Positions 39,793 to 49,551 are shown, counted from the stretch's first letter. The stretch is DNA of 64,000 nt from Phnomibacter ginsenosidimutans (GCF_009740285.1 NZ_CP046566.1:2352501-2416500), one strand, 5' to 3'. Program-made: numbers and translations. Notes: generated by a model not told the origin, from the sequence alone.

Positions 39793-41013
39793 ATGGAGCA
39801 ACAAAAAATTATAGTTGATCTGAGTGGCTTTTACCATAAAGGAGCACACCGTATGGGCATTCATTTTGCCAATCATGGCAGCATCAACGGGCCACTGCAC
39901 AAAGCTGGTGCCTTATGGAGCCGCACCCACAAATGCTGGCATGTGCCGCTTGGTAAAGATGCATTTGAAAAAGTGATGGCCATTCTTGCCCCTGTGGCCA
40001 ATATTGACCGCAGTAAGCTGGATGCCTATATAAAACAACTGAAACAACCAGCCGCAACAAAAGCCCCAAAAGCCATTATAGTTCAAAAGCCTACCACAAC
40101 AATTAAAAATATAGCCGCACCCGCAGCTACACCATATTTAAATGCAGCCAATGCAGCTGCACTGCAACAAACCCAACAGGCACTGATACTAAAAGGTTAC
40201 AGCCAAAGTACCCAACGAACTTACCTTACTGAGCTACGCCTGTTTTTTGCCCAGCTGGGTAAGCATGAGGCTCATACATTTACCACCCAACGGCTGAAAG
40301 ATTACCTAAGCTACTGCCATACGCAATTGCAACTGAGTGAGAATACTATACACAGCCGCATGAATGCCCTGAAGTTTTACTACGAGCAGGTATTGGGCAA
40401 GGAAAAACTGTTTTGGGAAATACCCCGGCCGAAAAAGCATTTGCAATTGCCGAAACTGCTGAATGAAGAAGAACTGGCTAAATTGTTTAATGCCTTGGAT
40501 AATAAAAAACACAAAGCCATGCTATTTACTATCTATAGCGCAGGCCTCAGGGTAAGCGAACTAGCAGCTCTAAAAATATCGGCCATAGATAGCGAAAGGA
40601 TGCAGATATTAATAGCTCGGGCAAAAGGCAAAAAAGACCGTTACGTAAACCTGAGCCCCTTATTATTGGATATTTTAAGACAGTATTTAAAACACCACAA
40701 ACCAACTCCCAAAGTATATCTGTTCGAATCGGACCAAACAGCAACCGCCTACCCAACCAGGACGATTCAGCAAATTTTTAGTAATGCGAAAAGTAAAGCA
40801 GGTATTACAAAAGAGGTAGGGGTGCACAGTTTACGTCACAGCTTTGCCACCCACTTGCTTGATAAGGGAACTGATATAAGGTACATAAAAGAACTGCTGG
40901 GCCATTTCGACATTAAAACCACAGAGCGGTATCTTCATGTAAGTAAAAAACAATTAGTAAACATTATAAGTCCTTTGGACGACCTTTGGAAAAACAAAAA
41001 AATCGACTGGTAG
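39793..41013 (+). CDS. Tyrosine recombinase next to the cassette array
   Basis: A 406-residue integrase. The catalytic residues are seen at R253 (SAGLRVSELA), K278 (ARAKGKKDR), H345 and R348 (VHSLRHSFATHLL), H371 (LLGHFD) and Y380 (TTERYLHVS). A core-binding domain spans about 120-205 (ILKGYSQSTQRTYLTEL). Residues about 16-70 (GIHFANHG, ALWSRTHKCWHVPLG) form an extra N-terminal domain that resembles a HARP fold; similar W-S-x-T-x-x-C-W segments precede many Bacteroidota recombinases. No IntI-specific insertion is seen between the K and HxxR motifs, so it is XerC/D-like by sequence. It is transcribed toward the array, and its stop is 129 bases from the first core. The gene is intact. Confidence 0.9.
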   Translation: MEQQKIIVDLSGFYHKGAHRMGIHFANHGSINGPLHKAGALWSRTHKCWHVPLGKDAFEKVMAILAPVANIDRSKLDAYIKQLKQPAATKAPKAIIVQKPTTTIKNIAAPAATPYLNAANAAALQQTQQALILKGYSQSTQRTYLTELRLFFAQLGKHEAHTFTTQRLKDYLSYCHTQLQLSENTIHSRMNALKFYYEQVLGKEKLFWEIPRPKKHLQLPKLLNEEELAKLFNALDNKKHKAMLFTIYSAGLRVSELAALKISAIDSERMQILIARAKGKKDRYVNLSPLLLDILRQYLKHHKPTPKVYLFESDQTATAYPTRTIQQIFSNAKSKAGITKEVGVHSLRHSFATHLLDKGTDIRYIKELLGHFDIKTTERYLHVSKKQLVNIISPLDDLWKNKKIDW

Positions 41014-41017
41014 CACC

Positions 41018-41150
41018 AACAATACAACATGTATAACCGGGTGTATTGTACTAATAACAATACAAAATGTATAACGCTAGAACATTGACAATCAATAATG
41101 TTTCATTAGGTGTTTTTGGAAATAGTATCATATATTTACGTGTTATGGGC
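41018..41150 (+). other. attI-like region: two 20-bp direct repeats and the first GTTR core
   Basis: AACAATACAACATGTATAAC (41018-41037) recurs with one change at 41056-41075, 38 bases apart start to start. A TGTATTGT between them makes an inverted partner to ACAATACA. About 67 bases further right lies CGTGTTATGGGC, whose GTTA (41142) begins the first cassette. Two direct repeats followed by a core are reminiscent of the DR1/DR2 and core of the class 1 integron attI site. Integrase binding has not been tested. Confidence 0.6.
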
Positions 41151-41212
41151 AACCCTATTTGACGACACCGCAACATTGAAACAGACACATAACGACATAC
41201 AAATGCCAACCC

Positions 41213-41284
41213 TTCGCAAAATTAAAAGAGCTGCAAGCCGACACACAAGCCAACGCTTTTGCAGCACATTTAATTTTGCCCAAC
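41213..41284. repeat. Inverted repeat element, left of hsdR
   Basis: Arms CGCAAAATTAAAAGAGCTGC (41215-41234) and GCAGCACATTTAATTTTG (41261-41278) pair with one internal asymmetric bulge, AAAAGAGC against GCACATTT. The loop contains CACAAGCCAACG. A related element with the arm types swapped sits right of the DUF6602 gene, so the pair flanks the restriction operon inside the first cassette. There is no GTT core at its ends, so it is not counted as a cassette junction. Confidence 0.65.
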
Positions 41285-41402
41285 TGCACCCAAAGCCCAC
41301 CCACCACCCTACAAGTGGACAGCGGACAATTTGAGTGTAACTTTTGACCGAAACAGCACTGAAAAAACTAACTTTACGACCTATAAATTGAATTTATTAT
41401 AA

Positions 41403-43921
41403 ATGGTAGCAGACAAAGAAGCTAAAGCAAGGATTAAGATAAATAAATTGTTGGAGGACGCAGGCTGGCGTTTCTTCGACAATGAAAACGGTATCAGCAA
41501 CATTGCCTTAGAACACAGGACAAAAAAAGCTCAGTTCGACAATTCCAAACTTGGCGAAGACCTTGAAAATGCACCAGACGGCTTTATTGACTATCTACTT
41601 CTCAATGAACAAAAAAGACCAATTGCATTAGTTGAAGCCAAAAGAGAAAACATTGACCCACTCGATGCAAAACAACAAGCAAGAGAATATGCAAGGGCTC
41701 AACATATAAGACACATCTTTTTATCAAACGGAAATGTTCACTATTACTGGGACTTGGAGTATGGTGAGCCAACAATCATTTCAAAGTTTTTGAGCATTAA
41801 ACAATTAGGAGAAGCAATAAAATGGACTCCTAATCCTGAACAAATGGCAGAACAGCAAATTGATGAAAATTATATTGCTGTTTCACAAGACCCCAAATGG
41901 TTAACATACACCGAAGCACAGAAAAACGAAGCAAAGACAAACAAAGGAATTCGACAATTAAGAGATTATCAAGTTGAAGCAATTAGCAAACTCAAAAACG
42001 AATTTCTAAAGGACAAAAGAAGATTTCTTTTGAAATGGCAACTGGAACAGGGAAAACCCTGTTAAGTGCAGCCATCATCAAAATGTTTATTCGCAGTAAC
42101 AACGCAGACAGAGTTTTATTTCTTGTTGACCGTATTGAACTTGAATTACAAGCATACAAGCATTTTAAGAACTACTTAGAAGATGACGGAATTCAATCTG
42201 TTATTTACAAGCGAAACAAAAACGATTGGCAAAATGCGAAAATCGTAATTACAACAATTCAGAGTTTATCATACGATAACAGATTTTTAAAGGAATTTTC
42301 GCCTACAGATTTCCAGTTAATTATATCAGATGAAGCACACAGAACAATTAGCGGAAACAACAGAATAATTTTTGAATATTTCATTGGCTCTAAACTTGGT
42401 TTAACTGCAACTCCAAAAGATTATTTAAAAGGTGTAAACCTTGACGATGCAGATCCAAGAGATATTGAAAGGAGACTTCTTTTAAGCACTTATGAAACAT
42501 TTGGTTGTTCCGATGGAATACCAACTTATCGTTTCAGTTTAGAAGATGCGGTTAAACACGTTCCGCCTTATTTATGTATGCCTAAATTGCTTGATGCAAG
42601 AACAGACATCACCACAGACCTATTAAGCAAACAAGGCTGGACATACAAATTCACAAACGAGGACGGAGACGAAGAAGAAGATACATTTTATAAGAAGGAC
42701 TTTATGAAAAAATTCGTTTCTAACGAAACGAATAAAAAATTCATTGAAGCCTTTTTCAAACACGCCAAACGAGACCCAATAAGTGGAGAAATTGGCAAAA
42801 CTATTTTCTTCTGTGTTTCTCGTTTTCATTGTCGCATTGTTACAAAAATGCTCAATGATGAAGCCAGCAAATTATTTCCTGAAGAATATGGCAAAGGCTC
42901 ATTCTTCGCCTTGCAAATAACTTCTGATATTACAGGCTCTCAAGACAGAACTACACGTTTTGCAAACAACGACCTTAACGGACATTCAAGTTTCAATCCT
43001 GATTTAAGAGATTATGAAAGCAGTAAAACACGAGTTTGTGTAACTGTTGGAATGATGACAACTGGTTACGATTGTCCAGATATTCTGAATGTCGTTTTAG
43101 CAAGACCTATATTTTCACCCACAGATTACATTCAAATAAAAGGTAGAGGAACAAGACTGCACATATTTGAATATGGCGATTTACCAAGAGTAGATAAAGA
43201 CAATTATTTTTTATTTGACTTCTTTGCTAATCATCAATATTTCCAGGAGGAATATGATTACAAACAAAAAATTGAATTGCCTAAGGAAAGTGAAGCAAGT
43301 GAAGGCGGTGGCGGAACGCCAACTCCCGATTTGAATTACACTGGTTCAGACGAAGTAAAATCAATCAAAGAAGAAGATTTTGGTCCGACCAAAATAATGA
43401 AAGTTGATAAAGAGGCTTTCTCAAAACGCTTTGAAGACACAACGAAAGAAGAAGTTGAGAAAAATCCTGACCTCAAAAAAGCTGTTGAACAAGAAGACTG
43501 GTCAACATTAAGTTCCTATGTTAAAGAGAAAGTGTTCAATCAACCGACCGAATATTGGAATTTAGAAAAATTGCTTGACTGGTATGAGATTGACAGAAGA
43601 GCAACATTGCAAGAAATTTTAATGAAAATATTCCTAAACGGCTACAAGCTAAAAACAAGAACAGATTTAGCAGACGAGTATTTTGAAAAGTTTATGAGTG
43701 ATGCAAAACTTGACGGCTCAAAATACAATTCAGCAAAACGCCTTTTTGAAAGTTATTTACTGTTTGACGACATACGCAAACAAATGAATGACAAAAACCC
43801 CGACCCTAATGATGCAAGGCTAGGGCTTTACAATTTGAAAGTTATTGGAAAGGATAACATCCCTGTAATTCTCAATTACATCAAAGACAACGTAAACATT
43901 AATCAATTTTTACCTCGATAA
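41403..43921 (+). CDS. hsdR: Type I restriction endonuclease subunit R, frameshifted in the Walker A
   Basis: Translocase-nuclease subunit of a type I restriction system, 839 residues when repaired. The N-terminal nuclease domain has IDYLLLNEQKRPIALVEAKR (the D...E-x-K site). The first frame stops after RRFLLKWQLEQGKPC at 42065; the other frame begins MATGTGKTLLSAAI. With one more A in the AAA at 42033-42035 it reads RRFLLKMATGTGKTLL, an intact Walker A. The helicase motifs are IISDEAHRT (DEAH), GLTATPKD and IQIKGRGTRL. It is the first gene of cassette 1 and 5 bases before hsdMS. If the frameshift is real, restriction would be lost while methylation remained. Confidence 0.9.
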
Positions 43922-43926
43922 TTAAG

Positions 43927-46832
43927 ATGCTAGATAAAGACACAAAGAAGAAGATTGATGATGCAAGAGATACCTTGGTCGGTGTTTTGCCATTACCAAC
44001 TGACCAAATAGAACTGATTACAATTGCCCTGATTTATAAATTTATGGACGACCAGGACGAAGAACTTCGTCAGGTAGGTTTACAAGAGAAATTTTTCACA
44101 GGAGAACTAAAAGAATTCTCTTGGCAGCAATTAATGAGCAATCAATTAAGTGCTGACCAAAGAGTGACAAAATTCATAAATGGAATTGAAGCAATTCAAA
44201 AAGCGAAACAAGTTCCAAACTTGTTTCGTGAAATCTTTTGAATGCTTTTTTAAAATTCCGTGACGGAAAAGTTTTACAACGCTTCCTAGATATTATCAAT
44301 GGCTTTACATACGACCACAGTGAAGAATTAGGAAACTCATTTGAGTATCTTCTAATGACAATGGGTGCTCAAGGTGATAATGGGCAATTCAGAACGCCAA
44401 GAAACATCATTGATTTTATTGTAGAAGTTACAGACCCTCAAAAAGACGAAACAATACTAGACCCTGCTTGTGGAACAGGTGGTTTCTTAGTTTCTGCATT
44501 TAAGCATATTCTAAAGCGAAATACAGCAGGTTACGAAACTGCAAAAGTTGAATTAGAAAATTATGTAGCAGAAGGAATTCCAGTTTATTGGGGAGCAAAA
44601 CTTTCAAGTTCAGAAAGAAATACAATTGAAAAAAACATCGTTGGCTATGACAATACGCCTTTAATGGTTCGTTTGGCAAGAGTAAACTTATATCTGCACC
44701 ATTTCGGAAATCCTCAAATTCACGAATACAATACATTAATTACAGATACACGGTGGAAAGATAAATACGATTGTATTCTTGCTAATCCGCCATTTATGAC
44801 TCCGAAGGGCGGAATTGACCCACACGATAAATTTAGAATTCCTGCAAATAGAACTGAAATTCTCTTTTCATCATACATTCTCCAACATTTAAACCCTGAC
44901 GGAAAAGCAGGTTTTGTCGTTCCAGAAGGAATAGTTTTTACAACTTCCAATGATTACGTTGTTCTTCGTAACTGGTTGATATATGAGGCAGGATTGTGGG
45001 CTGTGGTATCATTGCCTGCACATATTTTTCAACCTTACTCAGGAGTAAAAACTTCAATACTTTTTATTGACAGAGAAATTGCAAGAAAACGTAAAGAAAT
45101 ATTACTTGTTAAAGTCGACAATGATGGTTTTTCCCTAAACACCAATCGTAATCCAATTAAAGATAATGACTTGCCTGCTGCTTTGGAATGGATGGAGCTT
45201 TGTAAGAAAGATTTGGAGCAATTTAAAAAAGAAATTGAGACAAAATCAGATAATCCGTTTGTTAGCAAACTCCGTTTGCTTCATCGTGACGAGTTTGCAA
45301 AGCTTGATAATTACAAAGCAACTTCAACAGTATTTGCATTTTGTAAAAAACAATCAGAAAAAACAGTAAAAGCTATTGAGGAAATAGAATTATCAATTAA
45401 TGCAGAAAGTTTAAAGATAGTCGGGGAAAAAAATAAGTCAAAAATTCAGAAGTCAGAAGACACAATTGAAACCCTAAAGGAAAGGAAAGAAAAGTTATTG
45501 AATGAACTTCTGAAGAAGACAGGTATTTCCAAACTCTATGAAACCGAAAAGCAGCTTAAAGAATGGTTTGAAGAAACAATTAAAGAAGATGTAATTCAAT
45601 ATGGAGTAAATCTTATTAACACAAATAAACTCTCAAAAGATATTATTGAGCTAATTGATAATTCGAGAGATTACATTTTAAGTTTTGACAAATATGCTGC
45701 TGCTGATAAGGAAAAAGGCGTTTCACAATATGATATAGTTTCTATTGGTCAAGTTGCAGAAGTAATAGCAGGTCAATCTCCTGAAAGCGAGTTTTATAAT
45801 TCCGAAGGTCAAGGGCTACCATTTTATCAGGGCAAAACAGAATTTGGAAATATGTATATAGGTGCACCTGTTCACTGGACAACTAAAACCACTAGAATAG
45901 CTTTAAAAGATGATATCTTAATTTCGGTGAGGGCTCCAGTTGGCCCCGTAAATTTTGCCACTCAGGAAATCTGTATTGGTAGAGGTTTGGCAGCAATTAG
46001 AGCTTCTGAAAAAATTTACAAAGAGTATTTATACTATTTTTTAAAAAATCAACAAGATGAAATTAAAGGTAACGGAGGTGCTGTTTTTGATAGCATAAAC
46101 AAAAGTCAAATTGAACAAATACAAATCCCCTTGCCTCCTGTTGAAATACAGCAAATGGTAGTTGCTGAAATAGAACGGTATCAAAAGATTATTGACGGTT
46201 GCAATTTACTTTCAGAAAACTATGCACCAACTTTCAAAATTCAAGATACTTGGGAAGATGTAAGACTTATTGATATTGCTGATTTTGTAAGAGGCCCATT
46301 TGGCGGCTCTCTCAAAAAGGAAATATTTGTTGAAAGTGGCTACTTAGTATATGAACAAAGTCACGCAATTCAAAATGACTTTTCGATTGCAAGATATTTT
46401 ATAAATGAGGAAAAGTTCCAAGAAATGAAGCGTTTTGAAGTATTACAAGATGATATTTTAATGAGTTGTTCTGGGACATTCGGAAAAGTTGCACTGGTTC
46501 CAGAAAATGCCCCGAGAGGAATAATTAATCAAGCACTTCTTAAGCTAACTCCAAAAACAGATTTAGTTCGTCCGTTGTTTTTAAAACTACTAATGGAAAC
46601 TCCTCATTTTCAAATTCAACTTTCAAAGGGTGTATCAGGTGTGGCGATAAAAAATGTTGCTTCTGTTGATGAAATTAAAAGTTTTGAAATCAAACTTCCT
46701 GACCTCGAAACCCAAGACAGACTTATTGAAGAATACGAAGCAGAACAAATGACTTTGAATGGCTCAATTGCCCTTGCTAATAAAATGCAAGACGAAATAA
46801 AATTTGTAATTGATAAAGTTTGGGGCAAATGA
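43927..46832 (+). CDS. Fused type I methyltransferase-specificity protein (HsdM-HsdS), frameshifted
   Basis: A 968-residue protein when repaired, combining a modification and a specificity subunit. The N-terminal HsdM_N helices (LDKDTKKKIDDARDTLVG) are cut by a stop after LFREIF at 44241; one more T in the T4 run at 44236-44239 gives EIFLNAFLKFRDG. The methyltransferase has DPACGTGGFLVSAF (SAM) and ILANPPFMTPKG (NPPF catalytic). After about residue 580 two target-recognition domains follow: VSIGQVAEVIAGQSPESEF to PPVEIQQMVVAEIE, and VRLIDIADFVRGPFGG to LPDLETQDRLIEEYE. In most type I systems M and S are separate, so the fusion is unusual. Confidence 0.88.
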
Positions 46833-47515
46833 AATTTGAAGAATATTTCCATTACACAGAAAAATTATTGAATGCCCAAAGCGATGTTGCAGAGGTAATT
46901 CAACATATGGGCATTCGTGGAAAAGTTCGTGAGTTCTTTGTTAAAGAAATTATTGAAAAGCATTTTAATAATCGTATCACAATTAGCAGAGGGGTTGTAA
47001 ACCTTGACAACGAAGAAAACGAAGGACAAGTTGATTTAATTCTTACAAATGACTACGCCTTAGTTGCAGCATTTACACCCGAAGACATTGGAGTTAATGC
47101 TGATGATTGTAAAATGATTATTGAGGTAAAAACAAACGCAACAAGTGCAGACATTGAAGCTTTTAATAAACGAGCCAAGACGATAAAACAAAACTGTTTT
47201 GATACAACACCACTATGCGGAATGTTTTGCTACAAAATAGACATCTTAAAAACAACATTACTTGAAAGGTTCAGCTATGTTTACGACAAGGAATTTGAAA
47301 TCTACACTGTTGACGGAAATAGAGAATTTGAATATCCACACATTGACTTTTTTGTTTGCATTGACCAGACAGAGTTTGAAGACTTCACAGGGACAAGTGA
47401 ATTCTTTTTGCGTAAGGACACATCAGAACTATCAGACGGCAGTTACGACCTTTCAGAAAATTTACCAGCACTTAAAGACTTTCTAAAAATGATAAAAGGA
47501 ATTTTGAAACACTAA
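46829..47515 (+). CDS. DUF6602-like protein, possible PD-(D/E)xK nuclease
   Basis: A 228-residue protein whose ATG overlaps the hsdMS stop (ATGA). It begins MKFEEYFHYTEKLLNAQSDV and reads GIRGKVREFFVKEIIEKHF, a layout I associate with DUF6602. A possible nuclease core is seen in EGQVDLILTNDYA followed by CKMIIEVKTNATSAD (D, then E-x-K), the PD-(D/E)xK pattern, near residues 67-105. That it cleaves nucleic acid is inference. Co-translation with a restriction-modification operon suggests an accessory effector or a restriction partner. Confidence 0.6.
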   Translation: MKFEEYFHYTEKLLNAQSDVAEVIQHMGIRGKVREFFVKEIIEKHFNNRITISRGVVNLDNEENEGQVDLILTNDYALVAAFTPEDIGVNADDCKMIIEVKTNATSADIEAFNKRAKTIKQNCFDTTPLCGMFCYKIDILKTTLLERFSYVYDKEFEIYTVDGNREFEYPHIDFFVCIDQTEFEDFTGTSEFFLRKDTSELSDGSYDLSENLPALKDFLKMIKGILKH

Positions 47516-47527
47516 ACTGCCAACGCA

Positions 47528-47595
47528 TTTGGTGGCACATTTGCAAAACCGCACAAGTCAACGCACAAGCCAAGTTTTGCAAAAGAGCCACCAAG
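47528..47595. repeat. Inverted repeat element, right of the DUF6602 gene
   Basis: TTTGGTGGCACATTTGCAAA and TTTTGCAAAAGAGCCACCAA pair around a loop with CACAAGTCAACGCACAAGCC. It shares the GCACATTT against AAAAGAGC bulge and the CACAAGCCAA loop motif with the element at 41213-41284, but the two arm types are exchanged. No GTT core follows, so it is not a cassette junction. Confidence 0.65.
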
Positions 47596-47650
47596 CCAAC
47601 GCACCACGACAGACACAAAATGAACAGACAATTAAACACGAAAGACAGAA

Positions 47651-47792
47651 GGGCAGCCCATAACAAGGTATTGCCAAAAGCGGGGCAGAACAGCGTCGAT
47701 TGGACATTTGTGCAAGGTTCAACATTCGTTCTTCGATTGAACTTTTGTGCTAAAAATCCCCGCCTTCGGCAATACCCAAAACGTTAGTAGCC
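47651..47792 (+). other. attC-like site 1 (cassette 1 | cassette 2)
   Basis: The left end GGGCAGCCCATAAC matches, as a reverse complement with two differences, the first 14 bases of cassette 1 (GTTATGGGCAACCC at 41142). Stem arms GGTATTGCCAAAAGCGGGG and CCCCGCCTTCGGCAATACC pair almost fully. The core GTTAGTAGCC at 47783 starts cassette 2. The inner loop has a second small stem (GGTTCAA with TTGAACT). Confidence 0.82.
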
Positions 47793-48718
47793 ATTTTACA
47801 GACACCCTACAAGTGAAGAAACTCTTACCAATCATATTGCTTTTTACGGCTTGTACGACTAACCAAAACAAACTTGACAAAACCGCAGTCCCAAACGACA
47901 CTTTGGTACGACAAAGTTCAGAAGAGAAAGACATTTCTGATCCATCAAATACTTTAAACGGCAAGATAGAAACTTTAGAGATGAGTTATATTGTTTGGGG
48001 CTGTGCTTGTGCTAATTGGGTAACACCTGATGATTTTAAAAACTACGAAGATGATAAACTTGCAGAGCATTGTATTTTTATTGAGCCGGCAAACAAAGAT
48101 TTAGAACTTCCTATGTACTTTGACCCAGGAAGACACTTTATAAAAGTTACTGGACAATTTTATGTAAGACCCGACTATCCAAAAGGAACAACTAAAGGGG
48201 GAGGAACAGTTGGACAAAGCGAGAGTTTTTCGTTATACAAAGATTGATGTGTTCAAAAAGGATATTGAATATTCAGCAAAAGACGACACGACACTTAACT
48301 TATCATACAACGCAGTAGAATGTACCTGTGCGCAATGGAGTGATACAAAATCATCGGCAGATACTGTAAGAGAATATTATTTTTTAGAGCCAGCAACTGA
48401 TAAACTTATCAATGCTGACAAATTGTGGCAAGGCAACAACCTTCCTTTACAAATTCAAGTAACTGGACAAATTATTTCATATGCAGGTTATCCGACTGGT
48501 TATAATCCGACCAAAGGAGACCCAAAAGCAGAAAAGGTTTTTCGTTATACAAGATTGAAAGTTATTAGAAACGGGCCGACAAAAAACGGCTACTAACACT
48601 GGGTTTTGCGTCATGGCGGCTGACGCCTAAACCCTGATCGCTGTAATTCTAATCATCTTTAAACCAGGGCTGGGCTGAGGTTCCCTGAGACCGCCACGAA
48701 CGCAAAGCCCTGGCCGTT
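47783..48718 (+). repeat. Duplicated cassette, copy 1 (cassette 2)
   Basis: This 936-base segment is the same as 52298-53232 except for one extra G in the run at 48197-48201. Identity begins at the GTTAGTAG core and ends at GTT; flanking bases on both sides differ (GTTGCCTGC against GTTACATGCC to the right). Exact boundaries at both cores show that the whole cassette moved or was copied by recombination at these sites. Confidence 0.9.
47813..48596 (+). CDS. Cassette lipoprotein with two similar halves, frameshifted copy
   Basis: The same gene as at 52328 but broken by one extra G in the run 48197-48201, so the frame that starts at GTG 47813 ends at 48247 and the second half is read in another frame (48210-48596). 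The intact copy encodes a 260-residue lipoprotein. One base difference between two otherwise identical copies may be a sequencing error or a recent mutation. Function unknown; see the entry at 52328. Confidence 0.7.
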
Positions 48719-48724
48719 GCCTGC
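48588..48724 (+). other. attC-like site 2 (cassette 2 | cassette 3)
   Basis: The left end GGCTACTAAC is the reverse complement of the start of cassette 2 (GTTAGTAGCC). Arms TTTTGCGTCATGGCGG and CCGCCACGAACGCAAAG form the stem. The core GTTGCCTGC at 48716 opens cassette 3. The stop codon of the lipoprotein gene overlaps the left end (TAAC), as in integron cassettes. Confidence 0.85.
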
Positions 48725-48748
48725 TATTTTAAAGAGACACACTCCACA

Positions 48749-48943
48749 ATGACAAACGATGAAATTTTACAAGCAGTTAGACGAGTTGAAGGACTTGAAG
48801 AAATGACAGTAAACGAACGCCTTTATGTAAGCGGACTTATGAATGAGTTTGACAAATCAAAAAAACACGACAAAGTTAAAGCTGCATATATTTTAGAATT
48901 GCTAAAAGTTGACAAACCTTCTATTTACAAAATTTTGAACTAA
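48749..48943 (+). CDS. Small cassette protein of unknown function
   Basis: A 64-residue mostly helical, charged protein (MTNDEILQAVRRVEGLEEMT to VDKPSIYKILN). Its stop overlaps the ATG of the next gene, so the two are translationally coupled in one cassette. I do not recognise it. A small coupled upstream partner could be an antitoxin or immunity-type protein, but no signature supports that. Confidence 0.6.
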   Translation: MTNDEILQAVRRVEGLEEMTVNERLYVSGLMNEFDKSKKHDKVKAAYILELLKVDKPSIYKILN

Positions 48944-49389
48944 TGGAACTATCAAATAATAATGCGTTAGCCTTAATGCTTGACCTAAACCAAGATATTG
49001 AAGAATATGCAGAGGCGACAGTTAAAAATATTATTGAGGACAAAAACTTTGACTTCTTGACCTATCCGCCAAATAGTGGGTTGACAGATTTAGAAAAGCA
49101 AGAGCTCAATAAACTTGACAACAACGAACATTTAAAAAATGCTTTACGAAAAGTTATTGCCGACAATAGTGCAGGAATAGTTTTTAATATGCTTAATATA
49201 ATTGACGGCACAACTGACCCTAAACTTATGTATGACGAATGGACTGGAATAAAACTTATTGACCAAGACCTTAATGAAGACGCAGATGAATTTCAAGATA
49301 TGCTTCACGACAGTTTTTATGAAAGCTATTGGAAATGGAGAGAACTGCGTGGCGACAAAAATTGGAAACTTGACACATACGAGGAATAA
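48943..49389 (+). CDS. Cassette protein of unknown function
   Basis: A 148-residue acidic, helical protein coupled to the 64-residue gene upstream. Segments such as NALALMLDLNQDIEEYAEAT, YDEWTGIKLIDQDLNED and DSFYESYWKWRELRGDKNWK show no motif I can assign. The two-gene cassette ends 14 bases later at the next attC-like site. Confidence 0.6.
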   Translation: MELSNNNALALMLDLNQDIEEYAEATVKNIIEDKNFDFLTYPPNSGLTDLEKQELNKLDNNEHLKNALRKVIADNSAGIVFNMLNIIDGTTDPKLMYDEWTGIKLIDQDLNEDADEFQDMLHDSFYESYWKWRELRGDKNWKLDTYEE

Positions 49390-49394
49390 AAACA

Positions 49395-49532
49395 GCAGGC
49401 AACAAGGGTTTTGCGTCAGGCGGGCTGAAGTGCAAAACTCAACAGTAGTTTTTCTGTTGAACTATAGTAATAAATTCGGCTTTTGAGCTTCGATTTCCCG
49501 CCCGAACGCAAAGCCCCAAACCGTTATAGGGC
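49395..49532 (+). other. attC-like site 3 (cassette 3 | cassette 4)
   Basis: The left end GCAGGCAAC, extended to AAAACAGCAGGCAAC, is the reverse complement of the start of cassette 3 (GTTGCCTGCTATTTT) with one mismatch. Arms TTTTGCGTCAGGCGGG and CCCGCCCGAACGCAAAG pair. The core is GTTATAGGGC at 49523. Confidence 0.85.
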
Positions 49533-49551
49533 ATTTTAAAACGACAACGCA

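Noticed and set aside
39793..41013. The recombinase as chromosomal XerC or XerD
   Set aside because: It has an extra N-terminal domain, is 406 residues instead of about 300, and sits at the edge of a variable cassette region rather than in a core gene cluster.
41018..41075. The 20-bp direct repeats as a CRISPR remnant
   Set aside because: Only two copies, AT-rich and 38 bases apart, with no further repeat and no cas genes in the window; the attI-like reading fits the context better.
41403..42065. A standalone nuclease gene at the start of hsdR
   Set aside because: Its end is non-homologous (WQLEQGKPC) and the correct continuation lies in the adjacent frame.
42035..43921. hsdR as two separate genes or a phase-variable switch
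   Set aside because: The two frames rejoin inside the Walker A motif by one base in a run of only three As, which is not a typical phase-variation tract; a sequence error or simple mutation is more likely.
47528..47595. Inverted repeat after the DUF6602 gene as another attC-like site
   Set aside because: It lacks the GTT core and its ends do not mirror a cassette start; the true junction with GTTA is further right at 47783.
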